A DNA stretch of 64,000 nt, from the NCBI RefSeq assembly GCF_003385515.1, contig NZ_QNVT01000001.1:1-64000 (forward strand), given 5' to 3'. Of this stretch, positions 9,821 to 19,706 are shown piece by piece (the first letter of the stretch is position 1; each line of letters opens with the position of its first letter). The notes under the pieces were generated by a model, which worked only from the letters and a program-made list of their open reading frames with translations, was not told the origin of the DNA and did no database searches. The translations under genes and the position numbers were made by a program. This DNA is from Chryseobacterium pennae. GTDB lineage: Bacteria > Bacteroidota > Bacteroidia > Flavobacteriales > Weeksellaceae.

Positions 9821-12085
9821 TTAGAATTTATAGTTTACCTGTACAGCAAAGTTTCTTGGCTGAATCTGATCAATGTATCCCCCTCTGAAATAAGAACTGT
9901 ATCCTACCGTATTGAAGATATTATTGAAGAATACTCTTACTCCTACACCATTTTTAAGGGTATACCCAGCCTGAGCATCTACGGTAGTATATTCCGGCAT
10001 ATCGAAAGGCTTATCTCCAGGTCTTACACTGTTGATATGACCTGCAGTATATGTTTTTTGGCTCCATTCATCTACAGGACGGCTTCCTACATAGTAAACT
10101 CCTGCTCCAACATCTAATCCTTCTAATATAGTTGTATTAAATTTATAATTCAACCATGCATTAGCTGTATGTTTTGGTGCGTTCATTGGTCTGGAGCCAT
10201 TCATGTATGACGGACTGTTCTGATATTGAGCATCAAGATAAGCCCACCCTGACATTACCTGAAGGTTAGGTAAAAGTCTTCCGATCAACTCTACCTCTAC
10301 TCCTTTTCTTCTCAAGTCCCCGGCCATCACAAAAAGATTTCCTCTTACCGGATCAGAAACAGGTCTGTAGTTACTATCCAAAACATTATTTGATAAATTA
10401 TTTGTATTGATATCAAACCAGGTAAAATTAAATCTTAGACGCTCGTTGAACCAATCCGATTTGAATCCAGCTTCCCATTGTTTAGTTGTAGAAGGTCCCA
10501 TCAATCCTCCGGACTGAAGAGCATTATTTGCAGATCTTAAAGAAGTGGTTGTTGTATAAGATCCGAATACATTAATATTTTCAACCGGAGAAAGAATTAA
10601 TCCGAAAGATGGATTCCATGCATCTTTATCTGCATTGTTTGTACCATTCAGTCTGCTGTATCTTAATCCTAAATGAGCTTTTACATATTTTCCGATTGAC
10701 ATTACGTTCTGAGCCATAATACCAATTGTAGGGCTTAAATTAGGTACAGATCTTTCTAGTTTATCAAACGCCAGATCAAATGGAAGTTCGTTTGGAATAG
10801 TTCCGTTAACAACATCAAACTGATCGATCACAACAGATGGAATAGAGTTTCCATTTACTTTTCTAGGTGAAGAAAGTAAATTACCCGGCGCAATAGAATT
10901 TTTATAAACATCATATCCTGTAGTAGATGTTTCTGTTTCTCTCCAGTCAAATCCTACCTGGAAGGTATGCTTGATAAAACCTGTTTTAATGTCTTCTCCA
11001 ATGAAATCAAACTGTAATACCTTGTTAAGGTCTTCTGATCCTGATCTGCTTATTGTACGTTGTCTTAGATTATAGTTAATTGTTTTAGGATCATTCCCTA
11101 TTGTAGAAACGGATGAACCTAAATTATCTGAATTGCTCACTGAGTTGATGAAAGCTCCTCTTACCTTTAGTTTGCTGGTAAGCTGACGTACCACAGTTGT
11201 CGCAAAGTTATAGGTTTCCGTCTTCATATAATCGGAAGAATATCCTAAGAACTTTCCTTTTGGCATATGGTATAATGCTTCTGTAGTTCCAGGTGCAAGG
11301 TTTACAGTTCCTCTGTCCGGAGTTCGTTTATCATGAAGATAATCCATCTCCACATTAATTAATGTTTTATCATCCGGTCGGAATGCTACTGAAGGATTCA
11401 CATATATTCTTTCTCCTGAAACATGGCTTCTGAAAGAATTATTGTTCTGATAGGCACCGTTAAATCTTACAGCCACTTTCCCTTGAGGATCCAAAACTCT
11501 TTGGAAGTCTACAGTAGGTCTGTAAAAGTCCCAACTTCCGTAACGGAAACCTACATTAGTTTGATCAATAAACTGAGGTCTTTTAGTTACCACATTGATT
11601 ACTCCACCTGCAGACCCTAAACCATTTCCTACACCTTGGCTTACTGCCGCTGAACCTTTAATTACCTGGATACTTTCCACTCCCTGCATGTCTGTCATCA
11701 TCCCTGCTGTTCGGAAATCTGAATCCATCTGAACACCATTCTTCAGTACCGGAACCCCACGATATCCTCTGATAGACATACTCTCACTTCCTCCGCCATA
11801 GCTGGAAAATAAAGTTACTCCGGGTACATTCTTAGCTACATCGGTAACAGTAAGTGCTCCTAATTCTTCAATTGCTTTATGGGAGATCACAGAAATACTC
11901 TGGATCTGGTCTCTTGTTTTCAATGGCAATCTGGTGATTGCATCCAACCCTTGTGGTTGTTTTTTTCTTTCACCAAACAATTCTACTTCTTCAATTTTTT
12001 TGTGCTTGATTGAATCATTTGTCTTCTGTGCATTGGCAAGAACCCCACCCAATAATAGTAGAGAAAAGGATACTACTTTATTCAT
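9821..12085 (-). CDS. TonB-dependent siderophore receptor
   Basis: The 754-residue outer-membrane receptor starts with a signal peptide (MNKVVSFSLLLLGGVLANAQ). The upstream in-frame ATG at 12154 would put a charged tail before it, so 12085 is chosen. The plug domain spans about 45-165 and includes SIRGYRG, a KGSAAVSQGVG stretch and GGVINVVTKRP, typical of FhuA/FoxA/FpvA-type ferric-siderophore receptors. The rest is a 22-strand barrel ending in an aromatic residue (VQVNYKF). It is the first gene of an iron-linked group, followed closely by a lipoprotein. The particular siderophore cannot be told from sequence. Confidence 0.92.
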   Translation of the reverse strand: MNKVVSFSLLLLGGVLANAQKTNDSIKHKKIEEVELFGERKKQPQGLDAITRLPLKTRDQIQSISVISHKAIEELGALTVTDVAKNVPGVTLFSSYGGGSESMSIRGYRGVPVLKNGVQMDSDFRTAGMMTDMQGVESIQVIKGSAAVSQGVGNGLGSAGGVINVVTKRPQFIDQTNVGFRYGSWDFYRPTVDFQRVLDPQGKVAVRFNGAYQNNNSFRSHVSGERIYVNPSVAFRPDDKTLINVEMDYLHDKRTPDRGTVNLAPGTTEALYHMPKGKFLGYSSDYMKTETYNFATTVVRQLTSKLKVRGAFINSVSNSDNLGSSVSTIGNDPKTINYNLRQRTISRSGSEDLNKVLQFDFIGEDIKTGFIKHTFQVGFDWRETETSTTGYDVYKNSIAPGNLLSSPRKVNGNSIPSVVIDQFDVVNGTIPNELPFDLAFDKLERSVPNLSPTIGIMAQNVMSIGKYVKAHLGLRYSRLNGTNNADKDAWNPSFGLILSPVENINVFGSYTTTTSLRSANNALQSGGLMGPSTTKQWEAGFKSDWFNERLRFNFTWFDINTNNLSNNVLDSNYRPVSDPVRGNLFVMAGDLRRKGVEVELIGRLLPNLQVMSGWAYLDAQYQNSPSYMNGSRPMNAPKHTANAWLNYKFNTTILEGLDVGAGVYYVGSRPVDEWSQKTYTAGHINSVRPGDKPFDMPEYTTVDAQAGYTLKNGVGVRVFFNNIFNTVGYSSYFRGGYIDQIQPRNFAVQVNYKF

Positions 12086-12099
12086 CTGATAATTTTTTA

Positions 12100-12107
12100 C
12101 AAATTTA
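12100..12107 (-). promoter_or_regulatory. Bacteroidetes -7 element of the siderophore receptor
   Basis: On the minus strand this reads TAAATTTG, 14 bases before the chosen start. The surrounding AT-rich bases could hold a Fur site, but I see no clear match. Confidence 0.4.
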
Positions 12108-12170
12108 TTATTTTTATTAATTCTAAATAAATTATCAAGTCTGATATATCTCACTTTTTAAATATTTGAA

Positions 12171-12198
12171 CAAAAACCCCTCCTTGAAAGGGAGGGGT
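12171..12198 (-). terminator. Rho-independent terminator
   Basis: An 8-bp GC-rich stem (12176-12183 with 12191-12198) is followed by TTTTTG on the minus strand. It ends the GLPGLI gene and separates it from the receptor. Confidence 0.8.
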
Positions 12199-12221
12199 GA
12201 AAAATATTATTAATTTTTTCT

Positions 12222-13049
12222 CTAGTATAAAGGATATTTTGCGGCCTTATCAATTTCAATAGGATTATTTTCTCTTCGGATGGTTTTTCTTCGTTCATCA
12301 GACATTCCTTTGAGCTGATCTATGCTTTTAACCTGTACTCCGGAAACCCAGAAAGTATTCTCGGGATTAGTATTGGATTTAAACGATTCTGCGACATCAT
12401 GTAACGGATCGTTGTACAGTTCTAATTGTTTTTTTACAATCATCTTATCGGTTACAGGAAGAGGTTTCTTTCCCAAAAAGCTCTCCAGAAACGGGGTTTC
12501 ATAAGTGTTGGAAAACTTCATGCTTTTTGCCAGTTTAAAGATGTAGTTCTTTTTACTGTCTTCTATTTCAAAGATCAGTCCGGGAAGTCCACGAAACTTG
12601 TAAGGTCCTTCGCTTAAATTGATGTCTTTGCAGAACCATGCAATCCATTGTCTGCCCCCGAAATCTGTAGTTGCTTTCTGTAATGTATACTGCCCGTCAA
12701 CTTTAGTTTCATCTGATAATTTCCAGTTGATTTTATCATTTGATTTTAAAGAATAAAAATCATTCATCAGAATGAGTGAGGTATTTTCAGAAGAGTTCTT
12801 TTTTCTGATGACAGCGGGAAGATCATCATCCCATCTGGCACTTTTCTGTCCTCTGATCATATTTAAAGAGTCATTTTTTGCATAGGCATAAGGGTAGAAT
12901 TTGATATCATCAGGATTGATATCAAGTACCATATTGGCTTTGGTAAAATCCTGTACCAATGAATCTTTTTTATATTGAAGCAGATATACGAAACGATGAG
13001 TCTGTGCACTCAATAATAAAGGGAATAACAGAAGTATTAGTTTTTTCAT
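12222..13049 (-). CDS. GLPGLI family protein
   Basis: The 275-residue exported protein has a signal peptide (MKKLILLLFPLLLSAQ); the ATG at 13049 is preferred over the one at 13091 for that reason. It contains the name-giving motif (RGLPGLIFEIED, about residue 155), the preceding AWFCKDINLSEGPYKF segment, and a Trp-rich region. The family is common in Bacteroidetes and its function is unknown; members often neighbour TonB-dependent receptors. That is also the case here, with the receptor next on the same strand beyond a terminator. Confidence 0.9.
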   Translation of the reverse strand: MKKLILLLFPLLLSAQTHRFVYLLQYKKDSLVQDFTKANMVLDINPDDIKFYPYAYAKNDSLNMIRGQKSARWDDDLPAVIRKKNSSENTSLILMNDFYSLKSNDKINWKLSDETKVDGQYTLQKATTDFGGRQWIAWFCKDINLSEGPYKFRGLPGLIFEIEDSKKNYIFKLAKSMKFSNTYETPFLESFLGKKPLPVTDKMIVKKQLELYNDPLHDVAESFKSNTNPENTFWVSGVQVKSIDQLKGMSDERRKTIRRENNPIEIDKAAKYPLY

Positions 13050-13126
13050 GGTATAAGTTTGAGTCAAAAATATTGATAATGTTTGATTCAATCTAGAGAT
13101 AATGACAGTCTTTTTAAAATTGAAAC

Positions 13127-13156
13127 AGAAAAACCGTTCCTAAAAAGGAACGGTTT
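13127..13156 (-). terminator. Terminator of the str operon
   Basis: A perfect 10-bp stem (13131-13140 with 13147-13156) is followed on the minus strand by a T run. It lies 28 bases past the rpsJ stop, so this ribosomal operon ends at rpsJ. Confidence 0.8.
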
Positions 13157-13183
13157 CTATAATCATTGCAAAGTATGCAGTTA

Positions 13184-13489
13184 TCACACTTTAATTTCAA
13201 CGTCTACACCTGAAGGAAGTTCTAATTTCATTAGAGCATCAACAGTTTTAGAAGAAGAAGAGTAGATATCCATTAGTCTCTTGTGAGCTGATAATTGGAA
13301 CTGCTCTCTTGCTTTCTTGTTTACGTGCGGAGATCTCAACACTGTGAAGATTCTCTTATTCGTTGGTAATGGAATAGGACCATTTACAACAGCACCAGTA
13401 GCCTTTACCGTTTTTACGATTTTCTCAGCAGACTTGTCTACCAAGTTGTAATCGTAAGATTTTAATTTTATTCTGATTCTTTGTGACAT
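13184..13489 (-). CDS. rpsJ: 30S ribosomal protein S10
   Basis: The 101-residue product is full length for S10, with the hallmark beginning ([11 protein letters not shown]), the central GPIPLPT segment and the [12 protein letters not shown] loop. S10 assembles in the 30S head and, as NusE, joins antitermination complexes. It is the last gene of the rpsL-rpsG-fusA-rpsJ operon, 18 bases after fusA, and is followed by a terminator rather than by rplC, which in many bacteria comes next. Confidence 0.98.
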   Translation of the reverse strand: MSQRIRIKLKSYDYNLVDKSAEKIVKTVKATGAVVNGPIPLPTNKRIFTVLRSPHVNKKAREQFQLSAHKRLMDIYSSSSKTVDALMKLELPSGVDVEIKV

Positions 13490-13507
13490 TTCTTGTACTT
13501 TAAAAAA

Positions 13508-15625
13508 TTAACCTTTTGCTTTAGCTATGATATCTTCAGCAACGTTTTGTGGAGTAGCTTGGTACTTCTCTAATTCCATAGAAGAAGTAGCTCTTCCTGA
13601 TGAAAGTGTTCTTAGAGTTGTTACATATCCAAACATTTCAGAAAGTGGAACAGAACCTTTGATTACAACAGCTCCATTTTTCTCTTCCTGACCACTGATT
13701 GTACCTCTTCTTTTGTTAAGGTCACCAATGATGTTACCCATATATTCTTCCGGAGTTACAACTTCCAGTTTCATAATAGGCTCCATGATTACTGGTTTAG
13801 CAGCACGTCCCGCTTCTTTAAATCCTAATTTAGCTGCCATTTCAAATGAAAGCGCATCAGAATCCACCGCGTGGAAAGATCCGTCTTTAAGAACAACTTT
13901 AATACCTTCAACTTCGAAACCAGCCAAAGGACCGTTTTTCATTGCAGCTTTAAAGCCTTTTTCAATTGCAGGAACAAATTCTCTAGGAACGTTACCACCT
14001 TTGATCTCATTGATGAATTCTAAACCAATTTTACCTTCGTCAGCAGGTCCTAGTTCAAATACAATGTCAGCAAATTTACCCTTACCACCAGATTGTTTTT
14101 TGTAAACTTCTCTGTGCTGAGCAACTCTTGTTAAGTTTTCTTTGTACTCTACCTGAGGTTGTCCTTGGTTTACTTCAACCTTGAACTCTCTTCTCATACG
14201 GTCTACAATGATATCTAAGTGAAGCTCACCCATACCAGAGATAATCGTTTGTCCAGAAGCTTCGTCAGTTCTAACAGTAAACGTAGGATCTTCTTCAGCC
14301 AATTTAGCTAGAGCGTTACCCATTTTATCCTGGTCAGCTTTAGTTTTAGGCTCAACAGCGATACCAATTACCGGATCAGGGAAAACCATCGATTCAAGAA
14401 CGATTGGGTTTTTCTCGTCACACATTGTATCACCGGTTTTGATAGATTTGAAACCTACCGCAGCACCAATATCACCAGCTTCAATATATTCTACTGGGTT
14501 TTGCTTGTTAGCGTGCATCTGATAGATTCTAGAGATTCTTTCTTTATCTCCTGAACGAGTGTTCAAGATATAAGAACCTGCATCTAGTCTTCCAGAGTAT
14601 GCTCTGAAGAATGCTAATCTTCCCACGAACGGGTCAGTAGCAATCTTAAATGCTAATGCAGAGAAAGGCTCATCTACAGATGGTTTTCTTGTGATTTCAG
14701 CGTCAGTTCTTGGGTCAGTACCTTTGATATCATCTTTATCCAATGGAGAAGGCAAGTATTTACATACTGCATCCAACATAAATTGTACTCCTTTATTCTT
14801 GAATGAAGAACCACAAGTCATTGGGATAATAGATAAATCGATAGTAGCTTTTCTAAGAGCTTCGTTGATTTCATCTTCAGAGATTGAATCTGGATCTTCG
14901 AAGAATTTCTCCATCAAAGTATCATCGTAGTCAGCAACAGCTTCTACTAGTTTCTCTCTATATTCAAGAACCTCATCTTTCATGTCTTCAGGAATTGGCA
15001 CTACTTCGAAAGTAGCTCCTTGTCCTGCTTCATCCCAGATGATCGCTCTGTTTTTAATTAAGTCTACAACTCCTTTGAAATCTTCTTCAGCACCGATTGG
15101 TAAAACGATTGGAACTGCGTTTGATCCTAACATGCTCTTAACCTGGTTTACCACGTTAAGGAAGTCAGCACCTTGTCTGTCCATTTTGTTTACGAATCCC
15201 ATTCTAGCAACTTTGTAGTTGTCAGCAAGTCTCCAGTTTGTTTCAGACTGAGGCTCTACTCCATCTACTGCTGAGAATAAGAATACCAATCCATCTAATA
15301 CTCTTAAAGATCTGTTTACTTCTACTGTGAAGTCAACGTGTCCCGGTGTATCAATGATGTTGAAGTGGTAAGGCTTAGTATCTGCAAGAGGCTTTCCCTG
15401 GTCTGTTGGAAAGTTCCAAGAACAAGTAGTTGCAGCAGAAGTAATAGTAATACCTCTTTCTGCTTCCTGCTCCATCCAGTCCATTGTAGAAGCACCATCG
15501 TGAACTTCTCCAATTTTGTGGTTTACTCCTGTATAGAATAAGATTCTTTCAGTAGTGGTAGTCTTACCTGCATCAATGTGAGCAGCAATACCAATATTTC
15601 TTGTAAATTTAAGATCTCTACCCAT
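13508..15625 (-). CDS. fusA: Elongation factor G
   Basis: The 705-residue GTPase drives translocation on the ribosome. Visible motifs are the P-loop [13 protein letters not shown] near the N-terminus, the DTPGHVDF G3 motif, [10 protein letters not shown] (G4), and the domain IV/V segments [13 protein letters not shown] and GEVTTL-like [14 protein letters not shown]. Length and domain order are standard. It sits between rpsG and rpsJ in the str operon, with a 6-base gap to rpsG. The tuf gene, often next in this operon elsewhere, is not here. Confidence 0.98.
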   Translation of the reverse strand: MGRDLKFTRNIGIAAHIDAGKTTTTERILFYTGVNHKIGEVHDGASTMDWMEQEAERGITITSAATTCSWNFPTDQGKPLADTKPYHFNIIDTPGHVDFTVEVNRSLRVLDGLVFLFSAVDGVEPQSETNWRLADNYKVARMGFVNKMDRQGADFLNVVNQVKSMLGSNAVPIVLPIGAEEDFKGVVDLIKNRAIIWDEAGQGATFEVVPIPEDMKDEVLEYREKLVEAVADYDDTLMEKFFEDPDSISEDEINEALRKATIDLSIIPMTCGSSFKNKGVQFMLDAVCKYLPSPLDKDDIKGTDPRTDAEITRKPSVDEPFSALAFKIATDPFVGRLAFFRAYSGRLDAGSYILNTRSGDKERISRIYQMHANKQNPVEYIEAGDIGAAVGFKSIKTGDTMCDEKNPIVLESMVFPDPVIGIAVEPKTKADQDKMGNALAKLAEEDPTFTVRTDEASGQTIISGMGELHLDIIVDRMRREFKVEVNQGQPQVEYKENLTRVAQHREVYKKQSGGKGKFADIVFELGPADEGKIGLEFINEIKGGNVPREFVPAIEKGFKAAMKNGPLAGFEVEGIKVVLKDGSFHAVDSDALSFEMAAKLGFKEAGRAAKPVIMEPIMKLEVVTPEEYMGNIIGDLNKRRGTISGQEEKNGAVVIKGSVPLSEMFGYVTTLRTLSSGRATSSMELEKYQATPQNVAEDIIAKAKG

Positions 15626-15631
15626 TTCAGA

Positions 15632-16108
15632 TTAGAATTTAAAGTGTGAGAAAGCTTTGTTAGCTTCCGCCATTTTGTGAGTATCAGATTTCTTTTTGAA
15701 AGCTGCACCTTCTTCTCTTGAAGCAGCTACAACCTCATTAGCTAATTTCAAAGCCATAGACTTATCATTTCTCTTTTTAGAGTAGCTAATTAACCATTTC
15801 ATTGCCATAGAAATTTTTCTATCAGCTCTGATTGGCATAGGAATCTGGAAGTTAGCTCCACCTACTCTTCTAGAACGTACTTCTACGTGAGGCATAACGT
15901 TTGTTAATGCATCTTTCCAGATTTCAAGGGCTGTTTTCTCAGTTTCTCCTTTTTTAGTTTCTACGATATCTAATGCATCATAGAAAATTTTGAATGCGAT
16001 AGACTTCTTACCGTCTAGCATTAAGTTGTTTACGAATCTCGTTACCAATTGATCATTAAACTTCGGATCTGGTAACAACGGTCTTTTTTTCGCTTTTGTC
16101 TTTCTCAT
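15632..16108 (-). CDS. rpsG: 30S ribosomal protein S7
   Basis: The 158-residue product shows the S7 core: [16 protein letters not shown], then [14 protein letters not shown] and the [14 protein letters not shown] stretch. It binds 16S rRNA in the 30S head and nucleates its assembly. Length is normal. It lies between rpsL and fusA on the same strand, and expression is expected to follow the rpsL promoter. Confidence 0.98.
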   Translation of the reverse strand: MRKTKAKKRPLLPDPKFNDQLVTRFVNNLMLDGKKSIAFKIFYDALDIVETKKGETEKTALEIWKDALTNVMPHVEVRSRRVGGANFQIPMPIRADRKISMAMKWLISYSKKRNDKSMALKLANEVVAASREEGAAFKKKSDTHKMAEANKAFSHFKF

Positions 16109-16131
16109 TGCTTCTGTACCTTATTTAATGA

Positions 16132-16545
16132 TTATTTTTTCTTTCCTTTTGCAGGAGCTGCAGCAGCTTGTCCTGGTTTAGGTCTCTTAGCTCCGTACTT
16201 AGATCTTCTCTGAGTTCTTCCATTTACACCAGCTGTGTCTAATGCACCTCTTACGATGTGGTAACGTACTCCCGGTAGGTCTTTCACCCTTCCGCCTCTA
16301 ACCAATACTATCGAGTGCTCTTGAAGATTATGTCCTTCGCCCGGGATATAGGCGTTAACTTCTTTACCGTTTGAAAGTCTTACCCTTGCTACTTTTCTAA
16401 GTGCAGAGTTAGGTTTCTTAGGTGTAGTAGTATATACTCTCGTACATACACCACGTCTTTGTGGACAAGAATCAAGGGCAGCCGATTTGCTCTTCTTGGC
16501 AAGCGTGGCTCTTCCTTTTCTTACTAATTGTTGAATAGTAGGCAT
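16132..16545 (-). CDS. rpsL: 30S ribosomal protein S12
   Basis: The 137-residue product carries the invariant S12 segments [17 protein letters not shown] and [17 protein letters not shown]. Both lysines whose change gives streptomycin resistance in other bacteria (in TPKKPNS and RVKDLPG) are the wild-type residue. The C-terminal tail is a Flavobacteriia-type extension rich in Lys, Pro and Ala. It is the first gene of the str operon, with a well-formed promoter 25 bases upstream. Confidence 0.98.
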   Translation of the reverse strand: MPTIQQLVRKGRATLAKKSKSAALDSCPQRRGVCTRVYTTTPKKPNSALRKVARVRLSNGKEVNAYIPGEGHNLQEHSIVLVRGGRVKDLPGVRYHIVRGALDTAGVNGRTQRRSKYGAKRPKPGQAAAAPAKGKKK

Positions 16546-16569
16546 TTAATTGCTTTTTATTTTAGGGTG

Positions 16570-16599
16570 CAAAAATAATAATATTTTTTTAATTGACAA
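16570..16599 (-). promoter_or_regulatory. Promoter of the str operon
   Basis: On the minus strand a TTG (16597-16599) is followed 19 bases later by TATTTTTG (16570-16577), a close match to the Bacteroidetes consensus. It precedes rpsL by 25 bases. Confidence 0.75.
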
Positions 16600-16726
16600 G
16601 CAGTTATGACATTTTATTTCTTCATCAATTTTCTTTATCTGTTTTCATAACTGCCTGAATCCCCCATTACTTTTATGTTATTGAATCATTTTAAGCAATG
16701 GAGGCCAGCATCAAAAAATCAAAATC

Positions 16727-17680
16727 TTATTTAAAGGCATCCTTTATTACTTTTCCTTTCATATATTGTTTAGGCACCCCCAAAAGTTCAGCCATTGTAC
16801 TTGCAATATCAATTTGCTCATAGTTTCCTGTACTAATGGTTGTATTCTTTTTAAAATCAGGTCCCATAGCAAAGAACTCAATATGTCTGCATCCTTCGCA
16901 ATCATCTCCATGGTTTTTGAACCCACCTTTACTATCCAAATGTCTTCCATGATCATTGGAAACAATTAAGGTTGTTTTATCCCTATAAGCAGGCAGAGAC
17001 TGAATATAATCCCAAATCTCTTTAATAGAAGCATCTGTTGTTTTTATAGCCTGAATATATTCGTTGTACTTATTATCATGTCCGTATGAATCTACATCCT
17101 TAAGGTTGATCACAATGATATTAGGACTATACTTTTTCATGACCTCCTTCGTATTGGTCATTGTAACGGCATCAGCTCTATAGCCAGATCCGTTTCCGCT
17201 TATCCCACAATCTACACTTGGCTGATATTTTCCTTTCCAGTCTGCTTGTTTACAATCGTTTAAAACTTCCAGCTTATCTTTGGATGCAATTACCCAAGCT
17301 TTGGTTTTATCTGCTCCTGTAAACTTTAGCCATTGTTGCATCACAGACGGGTAGCCTGGTAATTCAGTTCCATCATTGACGATATTTTCATAGACTCCTG
17401 AACACATTGCACTATGTCCGGGATTGGTGTTGGTGGTTCCGTTGTTTCTAAAATTACTGATAAATATCCCCTGGCTCAGAAGACTTACTCTGTTCGGAAT
17501 ATTCTCTTTACCGGCAGATTCCCAGGTTTCAGAAATACGAGGCCCGTCAACAACCAAAAGAACTACATTTTTAGTTTGGTATTTATCCTTAAGTTCTACC
17601 TTTGCCTGTGCTTCATTGTCATTGTTACTACATGAAAACATAGATAAGGACATAGCGAAATACATGAAGATTTTTTTCAT
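16727..17680 (-). CDS. Alkaline-phosphatase-superfamily phosphodiesterase, lipoprotein
   Basis: The 317-residue product begins with a lipoprotein signal (MKKIFMYFAMSLSMFSC), which selects the ATG at 17680 over 17713. The rest has the alkaline phosphatase superfamily pattern: the metal-binding Asp in VVLLVVDGPR, a nucleophile region at NTNPGHSAMCSG, DVDSYGHDNKY, VSNDHGRH and a late His in FKNHGDDCEGC. It is a shorter member without extra domains. Similar proteins are labelled type I phosphodiesterase or sulfatase; the substrate is unknown. It is downstream of the rpsL promoter region on the same strand but is separate from the str operon, which is transcribed away from it. Confidence 0.85.
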   Translation of the reverse strand: MKKIFMYFAMSLSMFSCSNNDNEAQAKVELKDKYQTKNVVLLVVDGPRISETWESAGKENIPNRVSLLSQGIFISNFRNNGTTNTNPGHSAMCSGVYENIVNDGTELPGYPSVMQQWLKFTGADKTKAWVIASKDKLEVLNDCKQADWKGKYQPSVDCGISGNGSGYRADAVTMTNTKEVMKKYSPNIIVINLKDVDSYGHDNKYNEYIQAIKTTDASIKEIWDYIQSLPAYRDKTTLIVSNDHGRHLDSKGGFKNHGDDCEGCRHIEFFAMGPDFKKNTTISTGNYEQIDIASTMAELLGVPKQYMKGKVIKDAFK

Positions 17681-17833
17681 AGCTTTTATATTATTTGTGG
17701 ATTTCGTGTGCAAAGCTAGAAAACACAGCCTCCCTATTGATGAACAAATTGTTATCTATTTCTTAAGAATTTAATACATAAATCAATGAAAAGGGAAATA
17801 TCAATACTTTAAAGGGAAAATGCTAATTGATAT

Positions 17834-18021
17834 TTATTTTATCATGGTAACGGTTACATCTTTGTTCCAGTGAAAGTCTTTAATATTCTCTATCAATCTA
17901 TTTCTGGTTTCCGGATCTATAGAATAAATGAACAGGCGCTTAAAACCCAGTACAGCATTATCAGAATATAAGCAAGGCACATCCCGAAAAAAATAGCAAC
18001 TGTTATTAAAAAGCTTTTCAT
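17834..18021 (-). pseudogene. Collapsed third copy of the tandem GT-C-like glycosyltransferase
   Basis: On the minus strand an ATG at 18021 opens MKSFLITVAIFFGMCLAYIL, closely matching the first 20 residues of the two upstream paralogues. The frame then stops. In another frame the sequence continues as NAVLGFKRLFIYSIDPETRN and ends WNKDVTVTMIK, matching the last 42 or so residues of the same paralogues. About 1.4 kb that encodes the whole middle is gone. The stretch just before the ATG (TATTAATATTG) also matches the paralogues. This is a deletion derivative, not a working gene, and too short to attract ordinary gene callers. Confidence 0.85.
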
Positions 18022-18057
18022 CATTACAATATTAATATATCCAAACTATACAGAAAA

Positions 18058-19644
18058 TCAGTCCAACACCTCAACCTTTATACCCTTATTCCAGGTAAAA
18101 CTTCGTACGTGTGCTTTCAAAGCATCATGAATAGCCGGATCTATTGAATAAATATACACATGGTCTCTTCCCAATACAGCATTCCTGCCACTGATCGTTA
18201 AAACAGCCGCCTTCCTCCAGTTTTTTGGAGTATGGCCATCCATCCATTCATCATAGGCGACAGCAAGGGTATAATTATTTTCAGCAGAATATTTAGTCAG
18301 AAAACATTCTACCTCAGCATCTACCTTTCTTTTCTTCATTCTTAAAGGAACGATCTCTTTTGACCCCAATCCTACGAAATCGAACAAATGTATATCTGTA
18401 AAATAGCTGACAGCCCCAATATCGTTAGCCATTACTTTAGATTGATTGTAATATTTTTTCAGAAATCTTGCAGACTGTATTTGTTGCTCGTAAATGTTTT
18501 TACTTCCTGTTACGATTAGAAAACTTACTAATCCTATTTTTAAAATAAGCGCTCCCATTGAAAAAACAATCAAAGCAGCTATTGTCCTGTTTTTCTTTAC
18601 AAGAAACTGCCTCTCTTTAAAATAAATTTTCAGCTTTGGTACTATCGCCATGGCAAATCCTGTAAGCAAATATGCCTCATACCGGTAAAAGTTGGTAAAC
18701 TGACTGAATGTTCCATGTATACACAATGCAACACACCAGACTACAAGAAAAAAATTACGGGCAAGCACTTCCTGAAAGCCTAATTTCTTTTTAGCATCTT
18801 TAATAATAAAAAATACAGAAATGAGTAATGGACATAAAGACGCATTATAAAAGTAAGGGTTTTCAACAAACTTAAACAGAAAGATATTAACCAGCTGTTC
18901 AATATAATCTTTCGAAAGATCAAACCTAAGTCCTTTGATAATAACCGAGTTAGGAAAAAAATACCCTGTCTCCTGATAAGTAAAATAACTAAAAATCAAA
19001 ACAGGAACAAAACCAAAAACAATCACTCCCGCCATCTCTTTATACCTTCTTAATAAAAGAAGAACAAAAGAAAGTGCTGTAAAATAAAACATACTTTCAA
19101 AGCGGATCAGCCCAAGCAATGCCAATGTGAAATAAACGCATGCAGAATCATATCTGTTTTTATATCCGGATTGTCGCCACTTTTCAAAATATAAAATATT
19201 GACGGTAACCATCATGATCTGTAATACATGTTCCATTCCTGAAAAAATAAGCAAAGGGACAGAGGTAAATATCAGGGTAAATAAACCGGCAATAACAACA
19301 GTTTTGCTTTGACTAAAGTAATATGCGTAATATTTATTCAGAAAAAACAACATAAAAACAGCACATACGACATTAAATATCAAAGGAATGAGCTCATGAT
19401 TTCCCAAAAAGAAGATCAAAATACTTAGGATAAATGTAAATACCGGTGAAGAAGAAGAAGAAGAAAATGAATACTCAGTAATACCCCATACCCTGTGAAG
19501 AGCAAAGTTTTTGGCCATTGCCAAATGGATATAAGCATCATCCAGGATATAGGTAAAGTAATTTTCAGTCCCGGACAACATAAGAAAGAAATATCCCATA
19601 CATACTCCCAGAAATATTGCCGCTGTAATTAAGAAGCTTTTCAT
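18058..19644 (-). CDS. GT-C-like multi-pass membrane glycosyltransferase, copy 2
   Basis: The protein has 528 residues from the ATG at 19644; the frame is open to a GTG at 19662. It has about 11 membrane helices and a motif near the N-terminus, YILDDAYIHLAMAKN, with the paired Asp at 35-36. This is the pattern of GT-C enzymes (ArnT, PMT, GT39 relatives), where the acidic residues lie in the first outer loop and act on a lipid-linked sugar. A soluble C-terminal domain of about 120 residues follows. It is a tandem paralogue of the next gene, with exactly the same length from the shared start. A shortened third copy lies downstream. The acceptor is unknown; protein or lipid glycosylation is an inference. 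Confidence 0.75.
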   Translation of the reverse strand: MKSFLITAAIFLGVCMGYFFLMLSGTENYFTYILDDAYIHLAMAKNFALHRVWGITEYSFSSSSSSPVFTFILSILIFFLGNHELIPLIFNVVCAVFMLFFLNKYYAYYFSQSKTVVIAGLFTLIFTSVPLLIFSGMEHVLQIMMVTVNILYFEKWRQSGYKNRYDSACVYFTLALLGLIRFESMFYFTALSFVLLLLRRYKEMAGVIVFGFVPVLIFSYFTYQETGYFFPNSVIIKGLRFDLSKDYIEQLVNIFLFKFVENPYFYNASLCPLLISVFFIIKDAKKKLGFQEVLARNFFLVVWCVALCIHGTFSQFTNFYRYEAYLLTGFAMAIVPKLKIYFKERQFLVKKNRTIAALIVFSMGALILKIGLVSFLIVTGSKNIYEQQIQSARFLKKYYNQSKVMANDIGAVSYFTDIHLFDFVGLGSKEIVPLRMKKRKVDAEVECFLTKYSAENNYTLAVAYDEWMDGHTPKNWRKAAVLTISGRNAVLGRDHVYIYSIDPAIHDALKAHVRSFTWNKGIKVEVLD

Positions 19645-19706
19645 CGTTTGCAATATTAACACTTCCTCCCTATTTAAAAAAATTAAATATTTAATAGGGT
19701 CCGGAC

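Noticed and set aside
12085..12170. A possible Fur box in front of the siderophore receptor
   Set aside because: The region is AT-rich enough for chance matches and I see no good two-sided GATAAT pattern; a profile scan would be needed.
13713..14105. A 130-residue frame opposite fusA
   Set aside because: It is a shadow of the strongly biased codon use of EF-G.
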